13,474 bases of DNA from BM714 sp964644525 (GCA_964644525.1 CAZXWC010000041.1:1-13474), one strand, 5' to 3'; positions 1-6,627 are shown, numbered from the stretch's first letter. Translations and numbers: made by a program. The notes: a model not told the origin generated them from the sequence alone.

Positions 1-138
1 TATTTTCTTGAGATTCTAAGAAGCATAATGCTCAAGGGGGCAGGAGTCGGGGGTCTTTATCAAGAAATAATCAGCATGGCGGGATTGACTGCGATTCTAT
101 TGAGCCTTGCCATAAAAAGGTTCAAACAAATAATGTAG
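1..138 (+). CDS. ABC-2-type transporter permease, C-terminal fragment (5' end outside window)
   Basis: Frame 1 is open from the first base to a TAG at 136-138 and encodes the last 45 residues of a protein. The fragment begins YFLEILRSIMLKGAG, continues with a hydrophobic stretch (about residues 25-38, GLTAILLSLAI), and ends in a basic tail (KRFKQIM). A Phe/Tyr-Leu-Glu-Ile-Leu-Arg-x-Ile-x-Leu-Lys-Gly segment followed by a last membrane helix and a short basic tail is typical of the C-terminus of ABC-2 permeases of the YbhR/YbhS kind, which form the membrane channel of efflux ABC transporters. The substrate cannot be inferred. radA begins 15 bp after the stop with no terminator between, so the two are probably co-transcribed. 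The family assignment rests on only 45 residues. Confidence 0.7.
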   Translation, partial: YFLEILRSIMLKGAGVGGLYQEIISMAGLTAILLSLAIKRFKQIM

Positions 139-153
139 TGATGGAGGAGACAA

Positions 154-1527
154 TTGGCTGGTAAAAATACCAAGTATGTATGTCAGAAATGCGGATATGT
201 GTCCGTCAAGTGGATGGGAAGATGTCCGGAATGCGGAAATTGGCAAAGTTTTGTCGAAGAGTTCGAGACTAAAGAGCCCAAAAGTAAATCCTACAGTATG
301 GATGAGGAAAAAAATGGAGTTCCCATGAAACTCTCTGAAATAAAGATGGACAGGGAGGAACGCATAAAAACAGGCATAGGAGAACTTGACAGAGTTCTAG
401 GAAGCGGAATAGTCAGGGGGTCGGTTGTTTTGGTGGGTGGGAGCCCGGGAATAGGGAAATCAACGCTTCTTTTGCAAATAGCAGCTGCGAAAACTCTTTT
501 AAAAGGCAATGATATTTTATATGTTTCAGGAGAGGAATCGTTCAGGCAGATAAAAATGAGGTCTCAGAGAATCGGAGTTGAAGAGGATGCAAACCTGAAA
601 ATTCTTTCTGAAAACAATATTGAAACAATAAAGGCGCAAGTAAAAAGGGAAAAACCGGATCTTTTGATTATTGACTCAATCCAGACCGTCTACAATCCCG
701 AAATAACATCTGCTCCGGGAAGCGTGAGTCAGGTGAGGGAATGTTCGGGTGATTTGATTCGCCTTTCAAAAGCGAAGGGGATTTCAACATTTATAGTAGG
801 CCATGTAACAAAATCGGGAAATATCGCAGGTCCAAAAGTTTTGGAGCACATGGTTGATACGGTTCTTTATTTTGAAGGGGAAAGGCATGCCTCCTATAAG
901 ATACTTCGCGCAGTAAAGAACCGTTTTGGATCGACAGACGAAATAGGAATTTTCGAGATGACCGGCGACGGACTTAAAGGAGTCGACAATCCATCAAGCC
1001 TTTTCATGACGGACAGAAAGGAAAACACAAGCGGATCGGCTGTGTTTTGCGGTATTGAAGGGACCAGGCCCGTTCTTGTAGAGATGCAGGCCCTTCTGAG
1101 CTATTCAAGTTTCAATATGCCCCGTCGGATGGCATCGGGGATTGATTACAATCGCATGATTATGCTTCTTGCTGTTTTGGAAAAAAACATGGGTCTGCAA
1201 GTGCAGTCCCAGGATGCCTATATAAATGTGGTTGGGGGAATACAGATAAACGAGCCTGCATCAGACCTGGCTATTGCAATTGCCATGGCTTCAAGTTTCA
1301 GAAACACTCCGGTTCCTTCAGACTTAACCATTTTTGGCGAGATAGGGCTCGGAGGTGAAATACGAGGAGTTTCAAACGGAGAAATGAGAATAGCGGAAGC
1401 CTCAAGGCTTGGATTCAAGAGATGCTTGATGCCAAAATCGAATAATTCATCAAAAAATATTAGAAAAGACATAGCATGCATTGGGATTGATTCCCTGGCC
1501 GATGCATTTGCGGCAATTTTCGGATAA
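154..1527 (+). CDS. radA: DNA repair protein RadA
   Basis: RadA (Sms) is a RecA-related helicase-like ATPase that promotes branch migration of recombination intermediates and acts in the cytoplasm on DNA. The 457-residue length is usual for the family. An N-terminal C4 zinc finger is visible (Cys10, Cys13, Cys24, Cys27). The Walker A motif GGSPGIGKST is at 95-104, Walker B LLIIDS at 170-175, and the RadA signature KNRFG at 255-259. A Lon-protease-like C-terminal domain (about 340-457) includes NVVGGIQINEPASDLAIA. The start is TTG at 154, chosen because GGAGGAG (143-149) sits at the right distance and translation begins just before the zinc finger. In Bacillus radA is followed by disA. Here the next gene is carD, and the first carD promoter starts 8 bp after the radA stop. 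I see no promoter of its own; it is likely read through from the ABC permease gene. Confidence 0.97.
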   Translation: MAGKNTKYVCQKCGYVSVKWMGRCPECGNWQSFVEEFETKEPKSKSYSMDEEKNGVPMKLSEIKMDREERIKTGIGELDRVLGSGIVRGSVVLVGGSPGIGKSTLLLQIAAAKTLLKGNDILYVSGEESFRQIKMRSQRIGVEEDANLKILSENNIETIKAQVKREKPDLLIIDSIQTVYNPEITSAPGSVSQVRECSGDLIRLSKAKGISTFIVGHVTKSGNIAGPKVLEHMVDTVLYFEGERHASYKILRAVKNRFGSTDEIGIFEMTGDGLKGVDNPSSLFMTDRKENTSGSAVFCGIEGTRPVLVEMQALLSYSSFNMPRRMASGIDYNRMIMLLAVLEKNMGLQVQSQDAYINVVGGIQINEPASDLAIAIAMASSFRNTPVPSDLTIFGEIGLGGEIRGVSNGEMRIAEASRLGFKRCLMPKSNNSSKNIRKDIACIGIDSLADAFAAIFG

Positions 1528-1535
1528 AATAAAAG

Positions 1536-1564
1536 TTGACACATGGCGCCATCTATGATAAAAT
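1536..1564 (+). promoter_or_regulatory. Upstream carD promoter P1 (sigma-A, extended -10)
   Basis: The -35 is TTGACA at 1536-1541 and the -10 is TAAAAT at 1559-1564, with a 17-bp spacer. A TG at 1556-1557, one base before the -10, makes an extended -10. The spacer holds the perfect 10-bp palindrome ATGGCGCCAT (1543-1552), which could be a protein-binding site. Read directly from sequence; use in the cell is inferred. Confidence 0.75.
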
Positions 1565-1573
1565 TTCAATTTA

Positions 1574-1602
1574 TTGACAAACTAAAAATAATACTGTATA
1601 CT
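1574..1602 (+). promoter_or_regulatory. Downstream carD promoter P2 (sigma-A)
   Basis: The -35 is a perfect TTGACA at 1574-1579 and the -10 is TATACT at 1597-1602, with a 17-bp spacer. It lies 38 bp downstream of P1 in the same direction. Transcription would start near 1609, giving a leader of about 26 nt before the carD ATG at 1635. Confidence 0.8.
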
Positions 1603-1634
1603 GAAAAAGTGTCATATTATTGGGAGGTTTGCAG

Positions 1635-2111
1635 ATGTTTAATATTGGGGATGTAATAGTATATCCAATGCATGGAGCAGGGGTTGTCAAGTCAATTGAA
1701 GAAAAAGAAATATTGGGGGAAAAGCATAAGTACTATACGCTTATGTTGCCTCTTAGAAATATGAAAGTAATGATTCCCATGAACAACGCTGACAATATGG
1801 GCATAAGGGATGTAATAGGAGATGGCGGAGTGGAAAAGGTTTTGACCATACTCAAAGAGCCAAAGTCTGAAATGCCGGACAATTGGAATAGAAGATACCG
1901 CGCCAACATGGAAAAGCTTAAAAGCGGCGATATTTATGAGGTTACGGCAGTTGTAAGGAATCTCGTTTTGCTTGACAGGGAAAAGGGTCTTTCTACAGGC
2001 GAGAAAAAAATGTTGAACAATGCAAAACAGATACTTACCAGCGAATTGGTTTTTGCCACTGATTTCGATGAATTGAAGATTGAAGAAATCATTGAAAGCT
2101 CAATTCAATAA
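1635..2111 (+). CDS. CarD/CdnL-family RNA polymerase-binding transcription regulator
   Basis: This 158-residue protein has the two-part architecture of CarD/CdnL regulators. An N-terminal Tudor-like RNAP-interaction domain (about 1-60, beginning FNIGDVIVYPMHGAG) contacts the RNA polymerase beta subunit. A helical C-terminal domain (about 63-150) touches DNA at the upstream edge of the -10. Trp84 in the segment NWNRRYR probably matches the conserved tryptophan that wedges into the melted promoter in mycobacterial and Thermus CarD. The family stabilises or tunes open complexes, often at rRNA and other growth promoters. The start is ATG 1635, with GGGAGG at 1622-1627 seven bases upstream. An in-frame TTG at 1620 overlaps that ribosome binding site and is rejected. 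The gene is monocistronic by appearance: two promoters in front, terminator behind. It sits where Bacillus has disA. Confidence 0.92.
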   Translation: MFNIGDVIVYPMHGAGVVKSIEEKEILGEKHKYYTLMLPLRNMKVMIPMNNADNMGIRDVIGDGGVEKVLTILKEPKSEMPDNWNRRYRANMEKLKSGDIYEVTAVVRNLVLLDREKGLSTGEKKMLNNAKQILTSELVFATDFDELKIEEIIESSIQ

Positions 2112-2117
2112 GCTTAT

Positions 2118-2146
2118 AAAAAAGTGCCGAGAGGTACTTTTTTTTT
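2118..2146 (+). terminator. Intrinsic terminator of carD
   Basis: The stem AAAGTGCC (2121-2128) pairs with GGTACTTT (2133-2140) with one G-U pair and a GAGA tetraloop, and can be extended by flanking A-T pairs. It is followed by an unbroken T run to 2146. It lies 10 bp after the carD stop and cleanly separates carD from the next gene. Confidence 0.88.
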
Positions 2147-2176
2147 AAATAAAACGAATATTTAACCCTTTTGTAA

Positions 2177-2205
2177 TTGTAATATTATTTTGGGAAGTAT
2201 AGAAT
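2177..2205 (+). promoter_or_regulatory. Possible promoter for the PIN/TRAM gene
   Basis: TTGTAA at 2177-2182 and TAGAAT at 2200-2205 are separated by 17 bp; the -10 matches consensus at 5 of 6 positions and the -35 at 4 of 6. A promoter is expected here because the carD terminator lies just upstream, but the region is very AT-rich and a chance match is possible. Confidence 0.45.
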
Positions 2206-2245
2206 ATTTATAGTGTTTTAAATAAAGAGTGAAGGAGGTGAAAAC

Positions 2246-3346
2246 ATGCCAGATAAAATTGTTAAAGGAGTTATGTTTCTTATCGGAGCCTTGATAGGCT
2301 ATGCATTAAGCCTTTTGCTTATTGATTTTGTGGAAAGCCAAAATCTTGTCGCGGTTGGACCTGTGCCGCGGATTGTCGTAAATATATTTGTAGCTTTTAT
2401 ATTTGCGGCTATAATGTATCTTTTGACTCCATATATAAAAAACAGGGGTTATAATCTCGTGTATTGGGCGGAGCGTGAGCTTCAAAATATTCCGGCCACT
2501 GTAATAATGGCAGGATCTATCGGACTCATAATCGGACTCATAATAGCTTACCTCATAAGTCAATTGCTTCTTGACATACCCATACCATTTGTAGGAAATA
2601 TCCTTTCGGCATTTCTCTACCTCTTCCTGGGATTCCTTGGAGTCAGGATGGGTGTCAAGAACACTCCCGAAATGCTTGCTTTGCCGGCAAAAATCAAAAG
2701 TGCGGGTGAAAAGGAAAAAGTCGAGCCTTGCCCTGAAGATGGCAAAAAACCGAAAATACTTGATACAAGCGTTATAATAGACGGGAGAATAGCCGACATT
2801 TGCAAAACCGGATTTATTGAAGGACCTTTGGTTATTCCTGAATTTGTGTTGGAGGAATTGCAGCATATTGCGGATTCGTCCGACAATCTGAAAAGAAACC
2901 GGGGCAGGCGCGGACTAGACATTCTTAAAAAGATTCAAAAGGAACTTGACATAGAAGTCGTAATTGTCGACATTGATTTTGATGACATCTCTGAAGTTGA
3001 CAGCAAACTTGTAAAACTTGCCCGACAGATGAACGGCAAAGTTGTGACAAACGATTTCAATCTCAACAAGGTTGCAGATCTGCAGGGAGTTCAAGTCTTG
3101 AATATCAATGATTTGACCAATTCAGTCAAATCAATAGTTCTTGCAGGCGAAGAGATGGAAACGCAAATCATCAAGGAAGGAAAGGAAAGCGGACAGGGAA
3201 TTGGATATCTTGACGACGGAACAATGATAGTTGTCGACGGAGGAAGACGATACGTAGGAAAGAATGTTGCAGTTGTTGTAACGAGTGTTTTGCAGACATC
3301 CGCTGGAAGGATGATTTTTGCCAAAACTAAACATGCTGCAAGCTGA
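2246..3346 (+). CDS. yacL: YacL-like membrane protein with PIN nuclease and TRAM domains
   Basis: This 366-residue protein has the same length and layout as Bacillus YacL. Four hydrophobic segments (about 4-26, 42-62, 83-107 and 113-135) anchor the N-terminus in the membrane. A PIN domain (about 169-292) starts KILDTSVIIDGR and keeps the acidic residues expected of a metal-dependent RNase active site: Asp173, Glu203/Glu204, Asp252 and Asp270. A C-terminal TRAM domain (about 300-360) includes GQGIGYLDDGTMIVVDGG and probably binds RNA. The cellular role of YacL is not well established; RNA cleavage at the membrane is inferred from the domains. The ATG at 2246 has a very strong site, AAGGAGG, at 2232-2238. 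It lies upstream of ispD as in Bacillus. A hairpin with a T-tract follows the stop, so coupling to ispD may be partial. Confidence 0.93.
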   Translation: MPDKIVKGVMFLIGALIGYALSLLLIDFVESQNLVAVGPVPRIVVNIFVAFIFAAIMYLLTPYIKNRGYNLVYWAERELQNIPATVIMAGSIGLIIGLIIAYLISQLLLDIPIPFVGNILSAFLYLFLGFLGVRMGVKNTPEMLALPAKIKSAGEKEKVEPCPEDGKKPKILDTSVIIDGRIADICKTGFIEGPLVIPEFVLEELQHIADSSDNLKRNRGRRGLDILKKIQKELDIEVVIVDIDFDDISEVDSKLVKLARQMNGKVVTNDFNLNKVADLQGVQVLNINDLTNSVKSIVLAGEEMETQIIKEGKESGQGIGYLDDGTMIVVDGGRRYVGKNVAVVVTSVLQTSAGRMIFAKTKHAAS

Positions 3347-3351
3347 TAAAT

Positions 3352-3400
3352 AAAAGCCGGGGAGTGCACATTTGATAGATGTCGCCGCCTTGGCTTTTTT
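3352..3400 (+). terminator. Hairpin with T-tract between yacL and ispD (terminator or attenuator)
   Basis: AAAAGCCGGGG (3352-3362) can pair with CCTTGGCTTTT (3388-3398) in an 11-bp stem that includes two G-U pairs, followed by the end of a six-T run (3395-3400). The loop is long (25 nt) and contains a small ACAT/ATGT inner hairpin. The large loop lowers confidence. The stem ends directly before the ispD ribosome binding site. Confidence 0.5.
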
Positions 3401-3420
3401 CAAGAGAGGAGATAATCGCA

Positions 3421-4122
3421 ATGTCAGTTACGGCAATCCTTGCAGCCGCAGGAAGTGGGTCCCGTATGGGAATGGGTGAAAGAAAACAATACATAGAAAT
3501 ATGCGGCAAACCCCTTCTTTCATATTCCCTTGAAGTTTTTTTGGGTATGGATGAAATAGAAGCGGTGGTGTTGGTGATTCCAGAGGGAGACCGCATGCGG
3601 ATTGAGAAGGATTTACTCAAGGGGATTTGCGGTAAAGAAAAAATAATAATTGTAAACGGAGGCGCAAGCCGGCAGGAATCGGTTTCAAGAGGCATCTTAG
3701 CGGTTCCTGAAGGAACAGAGACAATAGTTGTACACGATGGCGCAAGGCCTTTTGTTACCAAAGCGATGATTTCCGAATGCGTACAAAAGGCTAAGTTTCA
3801 TGGGGCCTGTTGTGCTGCGGTGCCTGTGAAAGATACAATCAAGTATTCATCAGACGGCAGGACAGTAGACAGCACACCGGAAAGGGGATGCCTTTTCAGC
3901 ATACAGACGCCTCAGGCTTTCGATTTCGGATTGATAAAAAGGGCACATGAAAAGGCCCGGGCAGATGGTTTTGAAGGAACGGACGATGCAGTGCTTGTTG
4001 AGGCATTGGACGAAAAAGTAGTGCTTTCAAAGGGCTCGTATGAAAATATAAAGCTGACCTCCCCGGAGGATGTTCCTTTTGCGGAAGTCTTTGCGGGCAG
4101 AAAATGGGGGGTTTCCAAATGA
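3421..4122 (+). CDS. ispD: 2-C-methyl-D-erythritol 4-phosphate cytidylyltransferase
   Basis: IspD transfers CMP from CTP to 2-C-methyl-D-erythritol 4-phosphate, the third step of the MEP pathway to isopentenyl diphosphate, in the cytoplasm. The 233-residue product has the nucleotide-binding loop AAAGSGSRMG (8-17) with Lys22, the segment NGGASRQESV (79-88), VHDGARPF (104-111, metal-site Asp106), IQTPQAF (161-167) and KLTSPEDV with Lys211. All are hallmarks of IspD. The start is ATG 3421, with AGAGGAG at 3405-3411 upstream. An in-frame ATG at 3379 would add 14 non-conserved residues, lies inside the hairpin before the gene and has no good ribosome binding site. The gene overlaps ispF by four bases (ATGA), so translation is probably coupled. 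No separate promoter is seen; it is presumably read from upstream of yacL. Confidence 0.96.
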   Translation: MSVTAILAAAGSGSRMGMGERKQYIEICGKPLLSYSLEVFLGMDEIEAVVLVIPEGDRMRIEKDLLKGICGKEKIIIVNGGASRQESVSRGILAVPEGTETIVVHDGARPFVTKAMISECVQKAKFHGACCAAVPVKDTIKYSSDGRTVDSTPERGCLFSIQTPQAFDFGLIKRAHEKARADGFEGTDDAVLVEALDEKVVLSKGSYENIKLTSPEDVPFAEVFAGRKWGVSK

Positions 4123-4604
4123 GGATAGGAATCGGTTACGATGTTCACCGTTTTTGCAATGGAAGGCCTTTGTTTTTGGGCGGAGTGGAGATACCTTTTG
4201 AAATGGGTCTTGAAGGACACTCCGACGCGGATGTGTTGATTCATGCAATATGCGACGCATTGTTGGGAGCGGCGGACATGGGAGACATAGGGCTTCATTT
4301 TCCTAACGATGACGATACGATAAAGGGTATATCAAGCCTTGTTTTGCTTAAGCGTGTTTGTAAGATGCTTACCGATGAAGGTTATGTGATAGTAAATGTA
4401 GATAGTGTGCTTGTAGCTCAAAGGCCTAAAATAGGACCATACTCAAAAGACATAAAAAAATGTCTGGCTGAGGCTTCGGGCTTAAATGAAAGCTGTTTTG
4501 GAGTCAAAGCGACAACAACCGAAGGGCTCGGATTTGCAGGAAGGGAAGAGGGAATTGAGGCAAGGGCGGTTGCATTAATTGATCAACTCGATAATCGCAA
4601 TTGA
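4119..4604 (+). CDS. ispF: 2-C-methyl-D-erythritol 2,4-cyclodiphosphate synthase
   Basis: IspF cyclises 4-diphosphocytidyl-2-C-methyl-D-erythritol 2-phosphate with release of CMP, the step after IspD and IspE. The product is 161 residues, normal for this trimeric enzyme. The metal ligands are visible as Asp8 and His10 (GYDVH) and His42 (DVLIHAICDALLG). The conserved GHSDAD is at 33-38 and the CTP/substrate loop KATTTEGLGFAGREEG at 130-145. The ATG at 4119 overlaps the ispD stop (ATGA), with a G-rich site at 4106-4111. An in-frame GTG/ATG-type start further upstream, inside ispD, is not needed. The stop codon TGA (4602-4604) lies inside the -35 box of the proS promoter, so the isoprenoid pair ends exactly where the next unit starts. 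No terminator separates them. Confidence 0.96.
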   Translation: MRIGIGYDVHRFCNGRPLFLGGVEIPFEMGLEGHSDADVLIHAICDALLGAADMGDIGLHFPNDDDTIKGISSLVLLKRVCKMLTDEGYVIVNVDSVLVAQRPKIGPYSKDIKKCLAEASGLNESCFGVKATTTEGLGFAGREEGIEARAVALIDQLDNRN

Positions 4605-4629
4605 CAATGAAAGTGTTTTCTTATATTAT
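4601..4629 (+). promoter_or_regulatory. proS promoter (sigma-A), overlapping the ispF stop
   Basis: TTGACA at 4601-4606 is a perfect -35 and TATTAT at 4624-4629 a 5-of-6 -10, with a 17-bp spacer. The -35 contains the ispF stop codon. The predicted start near 4636-4640 falls just before the first T-box helix, which supports it. Confidence 0.8.
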
Positions 4630-4650
4630 GTTAGTAATTTATAAAGCAAA

Positions 4651-4870
4651 AGGCAATGAAGAGGAAAAAAGGCATATAAAGGTTGCAGAAAGAAAGGGGA
4701 ATCCATTGGCTGTAAGATTTCCTGTGCGGCATTGCCCAACCCGCCTCAGAGCTTGCATTGAGAAATGATGCGCCGGCAGTCCGTTAAAGCTGCAAAAAGA
4801 GAATCCTATTGGATTAATTAGAGTGGTACCGCGAGCCTTCGTCTCTATCTAGAGACGGAGGCTTTTATTA
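4651..4870 (+). promoter_or_regulatory. T-box riboswitch leader of proS (tRNA-Pro)
   Basis: The leader holds the T-box sequence TGGTACC at 4824-4830 within AGAGTGGTACCGCG. The 3' end of uncharged tRNA pairs with TGGT (4824-4827), which fits ACCA, i.e. the A73 discriminator of tRNA-Pro. Stem I can be closed by CAATG (4654-4658) with CATTG (4756-4760), then GAGG (4661-4664) with CCTC (4744-4747), and GGCA (4671-4674) with TGCC (4733-4736). This leaves an internal loop containing CCC at 4740-4742 followed by a purine, the likely specifier; reading one base on gives CCG, also proline. The apical part has GCAGAAAG and GGCTGTAAG elements. Uncharged tRNA-Pro should favour the antiterminator and switch proS on. 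Confidence 0.92.
4834..4867 (+). terminator. T-box-controlled terminator of the proS leader
   Basis: A 13-bp stem with one G-U pair joins 4834-4846 to 4851-4863 through an ATCT loop (4847-4850). It is followed by TTTT at 4863-4866. Its 5' side directly follows the T-box sequence, so it excludes the antiterminator fold. It ends 30 bp before the proS start. Confidence 0.9.
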
Positions 4871-4896
4871 TATAAAAAAACAGGAGGATCAAAAAA

Positions 4897-6342
4897 ATGG
4901 AAACAAACGGAAAGCAATATGTACAGGAAATAACGCCTATGGAAGTGGATTTTCCTCAATGGTACACAGACGTGATAAAAAAGACTGACTTGGTTGATTA
5001 TTCCCCTGTCAAGGGCTTTATGGTCATAAAGCCTTACGGATATGCACTGTGGGAAGAAATACAGAGAGACATGGACAGGAGGTTCAAGGAAACCGGTCAC
5101 AAGAACTGCTATTTTCCGCTTTTGATTCCGGAGAGTCTACTAAACAAGGAAAAAGAGCATGTGGAAGGTTTCGCGCCTGAGGTGGCGTGGGTGACTCATG
5201 GTGGAAGCGAAAGGCTCGCAGAGCGTCTTTGCGTACGCCCGACATCGGAGACAATCATCTGTTCAATGTACGCGAAATGGCTTAATTCATACAGGGACCT
5301 TCCTTTTCTTTACAACCAGTGGTGCAGTGTCGTAAGATGGGAAAAAAGCACAAGGCCATTCCTCAGAACATCGGAATTCCTTTGGCAGGAAGGGCACACT
5401 ATTCATGAGACCAACCAAGAGGCTCAAGAGGAGACGCTCAGGATGCTTCAGGTATACAAAGACTCGGCGGAAGAGCTTATGGCTATTCCGGTAGTTGTAG
5501 GGAGGAAAAGCGAAAGGGAAAAATTTGCCGGGGCTCACGCGACATACACCATGGAGGCTCTGATGCATGACGGAAAAGCGCTTCAAGCTGGAACTTCCCA
5601 TAATCTTGGACAACATTTTTCAAAAGCATTCGATATTAACTTCCAGGGAAGAAACGGTGGAATTGAATTTCCTTACCAAACTTCATGGGGTGTTTCCACA
5701 AGGCTTATTGGCGGAATAATAATGGTCCATGGAGACAACAGGGGATTGGTGCTGCCTCCAAGAATGGCACCTACGCAGGCGGTTATAATACCTATTGCTC
5801 AAAACAAGGGCGGGGTTTTGCAAGAGGCTGAAAAGATACACAATGAACTAAAGAATTTGGGAATAAGAGTTGAAACGGACTCAGATACAATTAATACAGT
5901 TGGGTGGAAGTTCAATGAATATGAAATGAAGGGCGTTCCTGTTAGGATAGAGATAGGACCAAGAGACATCAAGAAAAGCCAGGTCATGGTGGCCAGGAGG
6001 GATACGCTTGAAAAAGAAGCTGTTCCCATGGAAAATATAGGGCACTATATTGCAAATCTTTTAGACGATATACATGACAATATGTTTAAAAAAGCCAAGA
6101 AGATGCGCGATGACAAAACATATACAATCGACGATTATGACGATTTCAAGAAAAAAATGAAAGAAAGCCCCGGATTTGCAAAAGCAATGTGGTGTGGAGA
6201 CAGGGGATGTGAGGAAGCCATAAAGGAAGAAACAGGAGCGACAATAAGATGCATACCTTTTGAACAAGAGGAAATTTCGGACGTATGCCCATTCTGCGGG
6301 AAAAAAGCCAAGCATATGGTTTACCTGGCAAGGGCTTACTAG
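4897..6342 (+). CDS. proS: Prolyl-tRNA synthetase, archaeal/eukaryotic type
   Basis: ProRS charges tRNA-Pro with proline. This 481-residue class II enzyme is the short form: it lacks the large editing insertion found between motifs 2 and 3 in the usual bacterial type, and has a C-terminal zinc-binding extension. Motif 2 is around 146-168 (VRWEKSTRPFLRTSEFLWQEGHT region) and motif 3 includes GLVLPPRMAPTQ (283-294). The tRNA-binding anticodon domain follows (about 295-400). The extension has Cys433, Cys438, Cys464 and Cys467 as likely zinc ligands, and the protein ends in Tyr481, as typical of this form. The ATG at 4897 has AGGAGG at 4882-4887. Expression is controlled by the T-box leader. Some clostridia such as C. 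difficile carry two proS genes at this place; only one is present here. Confidence 0.97.
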   Translation: METNGKQYVQEITPMEVDFPQWYTDVIKKTDLVDYSPVKGFMVIKPYGYALWEEIQRDMDRRFKETGHKNCYFPLLIPESLLNKEKEHVEGFAPEVAWVTHGGSERLAERLCVRPTSETIICSMYAKWLNSYRDLPFLYNQWCSVVRWEKSTRPFLRTSEFLWQEGHTIHETNQEAQEETLRMLQVYKDSAEELMAIPVVVGRKSEREKFAGAHATYTMEALMHDGKALQAGTSHNLGQHFSKAFDINFQGRNGGIEFPYQTSWGVSTRLIGGIIMVHGDNRGLVLPPRMAPTQAVIIPIAQNKGGVLQEAEKIHNELKNLGIRVETDSDTINTVGWKFNEYEMKGVPVRIEIGPRDIKKSQVMVARRDTLEKEAVPMENIGHYIANLLDDIHDNMFKKAKKMRDDKTYTIDDYDDFKKKMKESPGFAKAMWCGDRGCEEAIKEETGATIRCIPFEQEEISDVCPFCGKKAKHMVYLARAY

Positions 6343-6386
6343 AACCGGAGGAAACTATTTCAAAGAATTGCCTCCCGGTGGTTTTA
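6343..6386 (+). terminator. Probable terminator of proS
   Basis: ACCGG (6344-6348) plus AGG (6349-6351) can pair with CCT (6371-6373) and CCGGT (6375-6379), leaving C6374 bulged. The loop is 19 nt and TTTT follows at 6382-6385. An alternative register pairs GGAGG with CCTCC and AACC with GGTT. It starts right after the proS stop. The long loop and short T run make it a weak terminator. Confidence 0.55.
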
Positions 6387-6566
6387 TGCAATTTTAAAAG
6401 GGGCAAAACTTACTGAGCATAGGAAAAACGCCTTGTTTGTAAAAGAAGCCAAGGATGATTGCAAACTGGGGGAAAGAGGCCCAAGAATCAGTTTTCGAAG
6501 GCATATCAGAATATAGACACAGAAAACATGGGAACAAAACCGACATTATGCATTGAAAAATGATTT
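6387..6566 (+). other. Unexplained 180-bp intergenic segment between two hairpins
   Basis: No T-box, known riboswitch motif or recognised gene was found here. An internal hairpin is possible: AAACTG (6463-6468) with CAGTTT (6489-6494), continued by GGG (6469-6471) with CCC (6480-6482). A short + strand frame, ATG 6455 to TGA 6554-6556 (33 codons), lacks a proper ribosome binding site. The proS frame stays open past its TAG to 6508-6513. A 36-codon minus-strand frame (about 6394-6504) is also open. None is convincing. The segment ends in a strong hairpin, so it could encode a small RNA or be only the 3' region of the proS transcript. No clear promoter for a separate RNA is visible. Confidence 0.3.
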
Positions 6567-6600
6567 GATTGGTCAATCTTTAGATTGGCCAATCTTTCTT
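6567..6600 (+). terminator. Strong intrinsic terminator immediately upstream of the gltX promoter
   Basis: A 12-bp stem, GATTGGTCAATC (6567-6578) with GATTGGCCAATC (6583-6594), has one G-U pair and a TTTA loop, followed by TTTCTT (6595-6600). The 3' arm with flanks is also a perfect 14-bp palindrome (6582-6595). The last two T bases of the tract are the first two of the gltX -35 box. The structure would block read-through from proS; a role as operator DNA is also possible. Confidence 0.82.
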
Positions 6601-6627
6601 GATAGCCCAGGGCATATAAGATATAAT
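6599..6627 (+). promoter_or_regulatory. gltX promoter (sigma-A)
   Basis: TTGATA at 6599-6604 and a perfect TATAAT at 6622-6627 are spaced by 17 bp. The predicted start near 6634 leaves a leader of only about 27 nt, so gltX has no room for a T-box. The same TTGATA-N17-TATAAT pattern occurs before sigH. Confidence 0.88.

Noticed and set aside
2306..2866. A 186-codon minus-strand frame opposite the PIN/TRAM gene
   Set aside because: The + strand encodes a recognisable protein with domains over the same bases; the minus frame has an odd low-complexity composition rich in Phe, Tyr and Ser and no start signals.
3379..3420. An upstream in-frame ATG (3379) for ispD
   Set aside because: It lies inside the hairpin before ispD, lacks a well-spaced ribosome binding site, and adds residues not found in IspD. 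ATG 3421 has AGAGGAG upstream and starts at the conserved N-terminus.
6455..6556. A 33-codon + strand ORF in the proS-gltX gap
   Set aside because: No properly spaced ribosome binding site (AAGG directly abuts the ATG) and no recognisable features; kept only as part of the unexplained segment.
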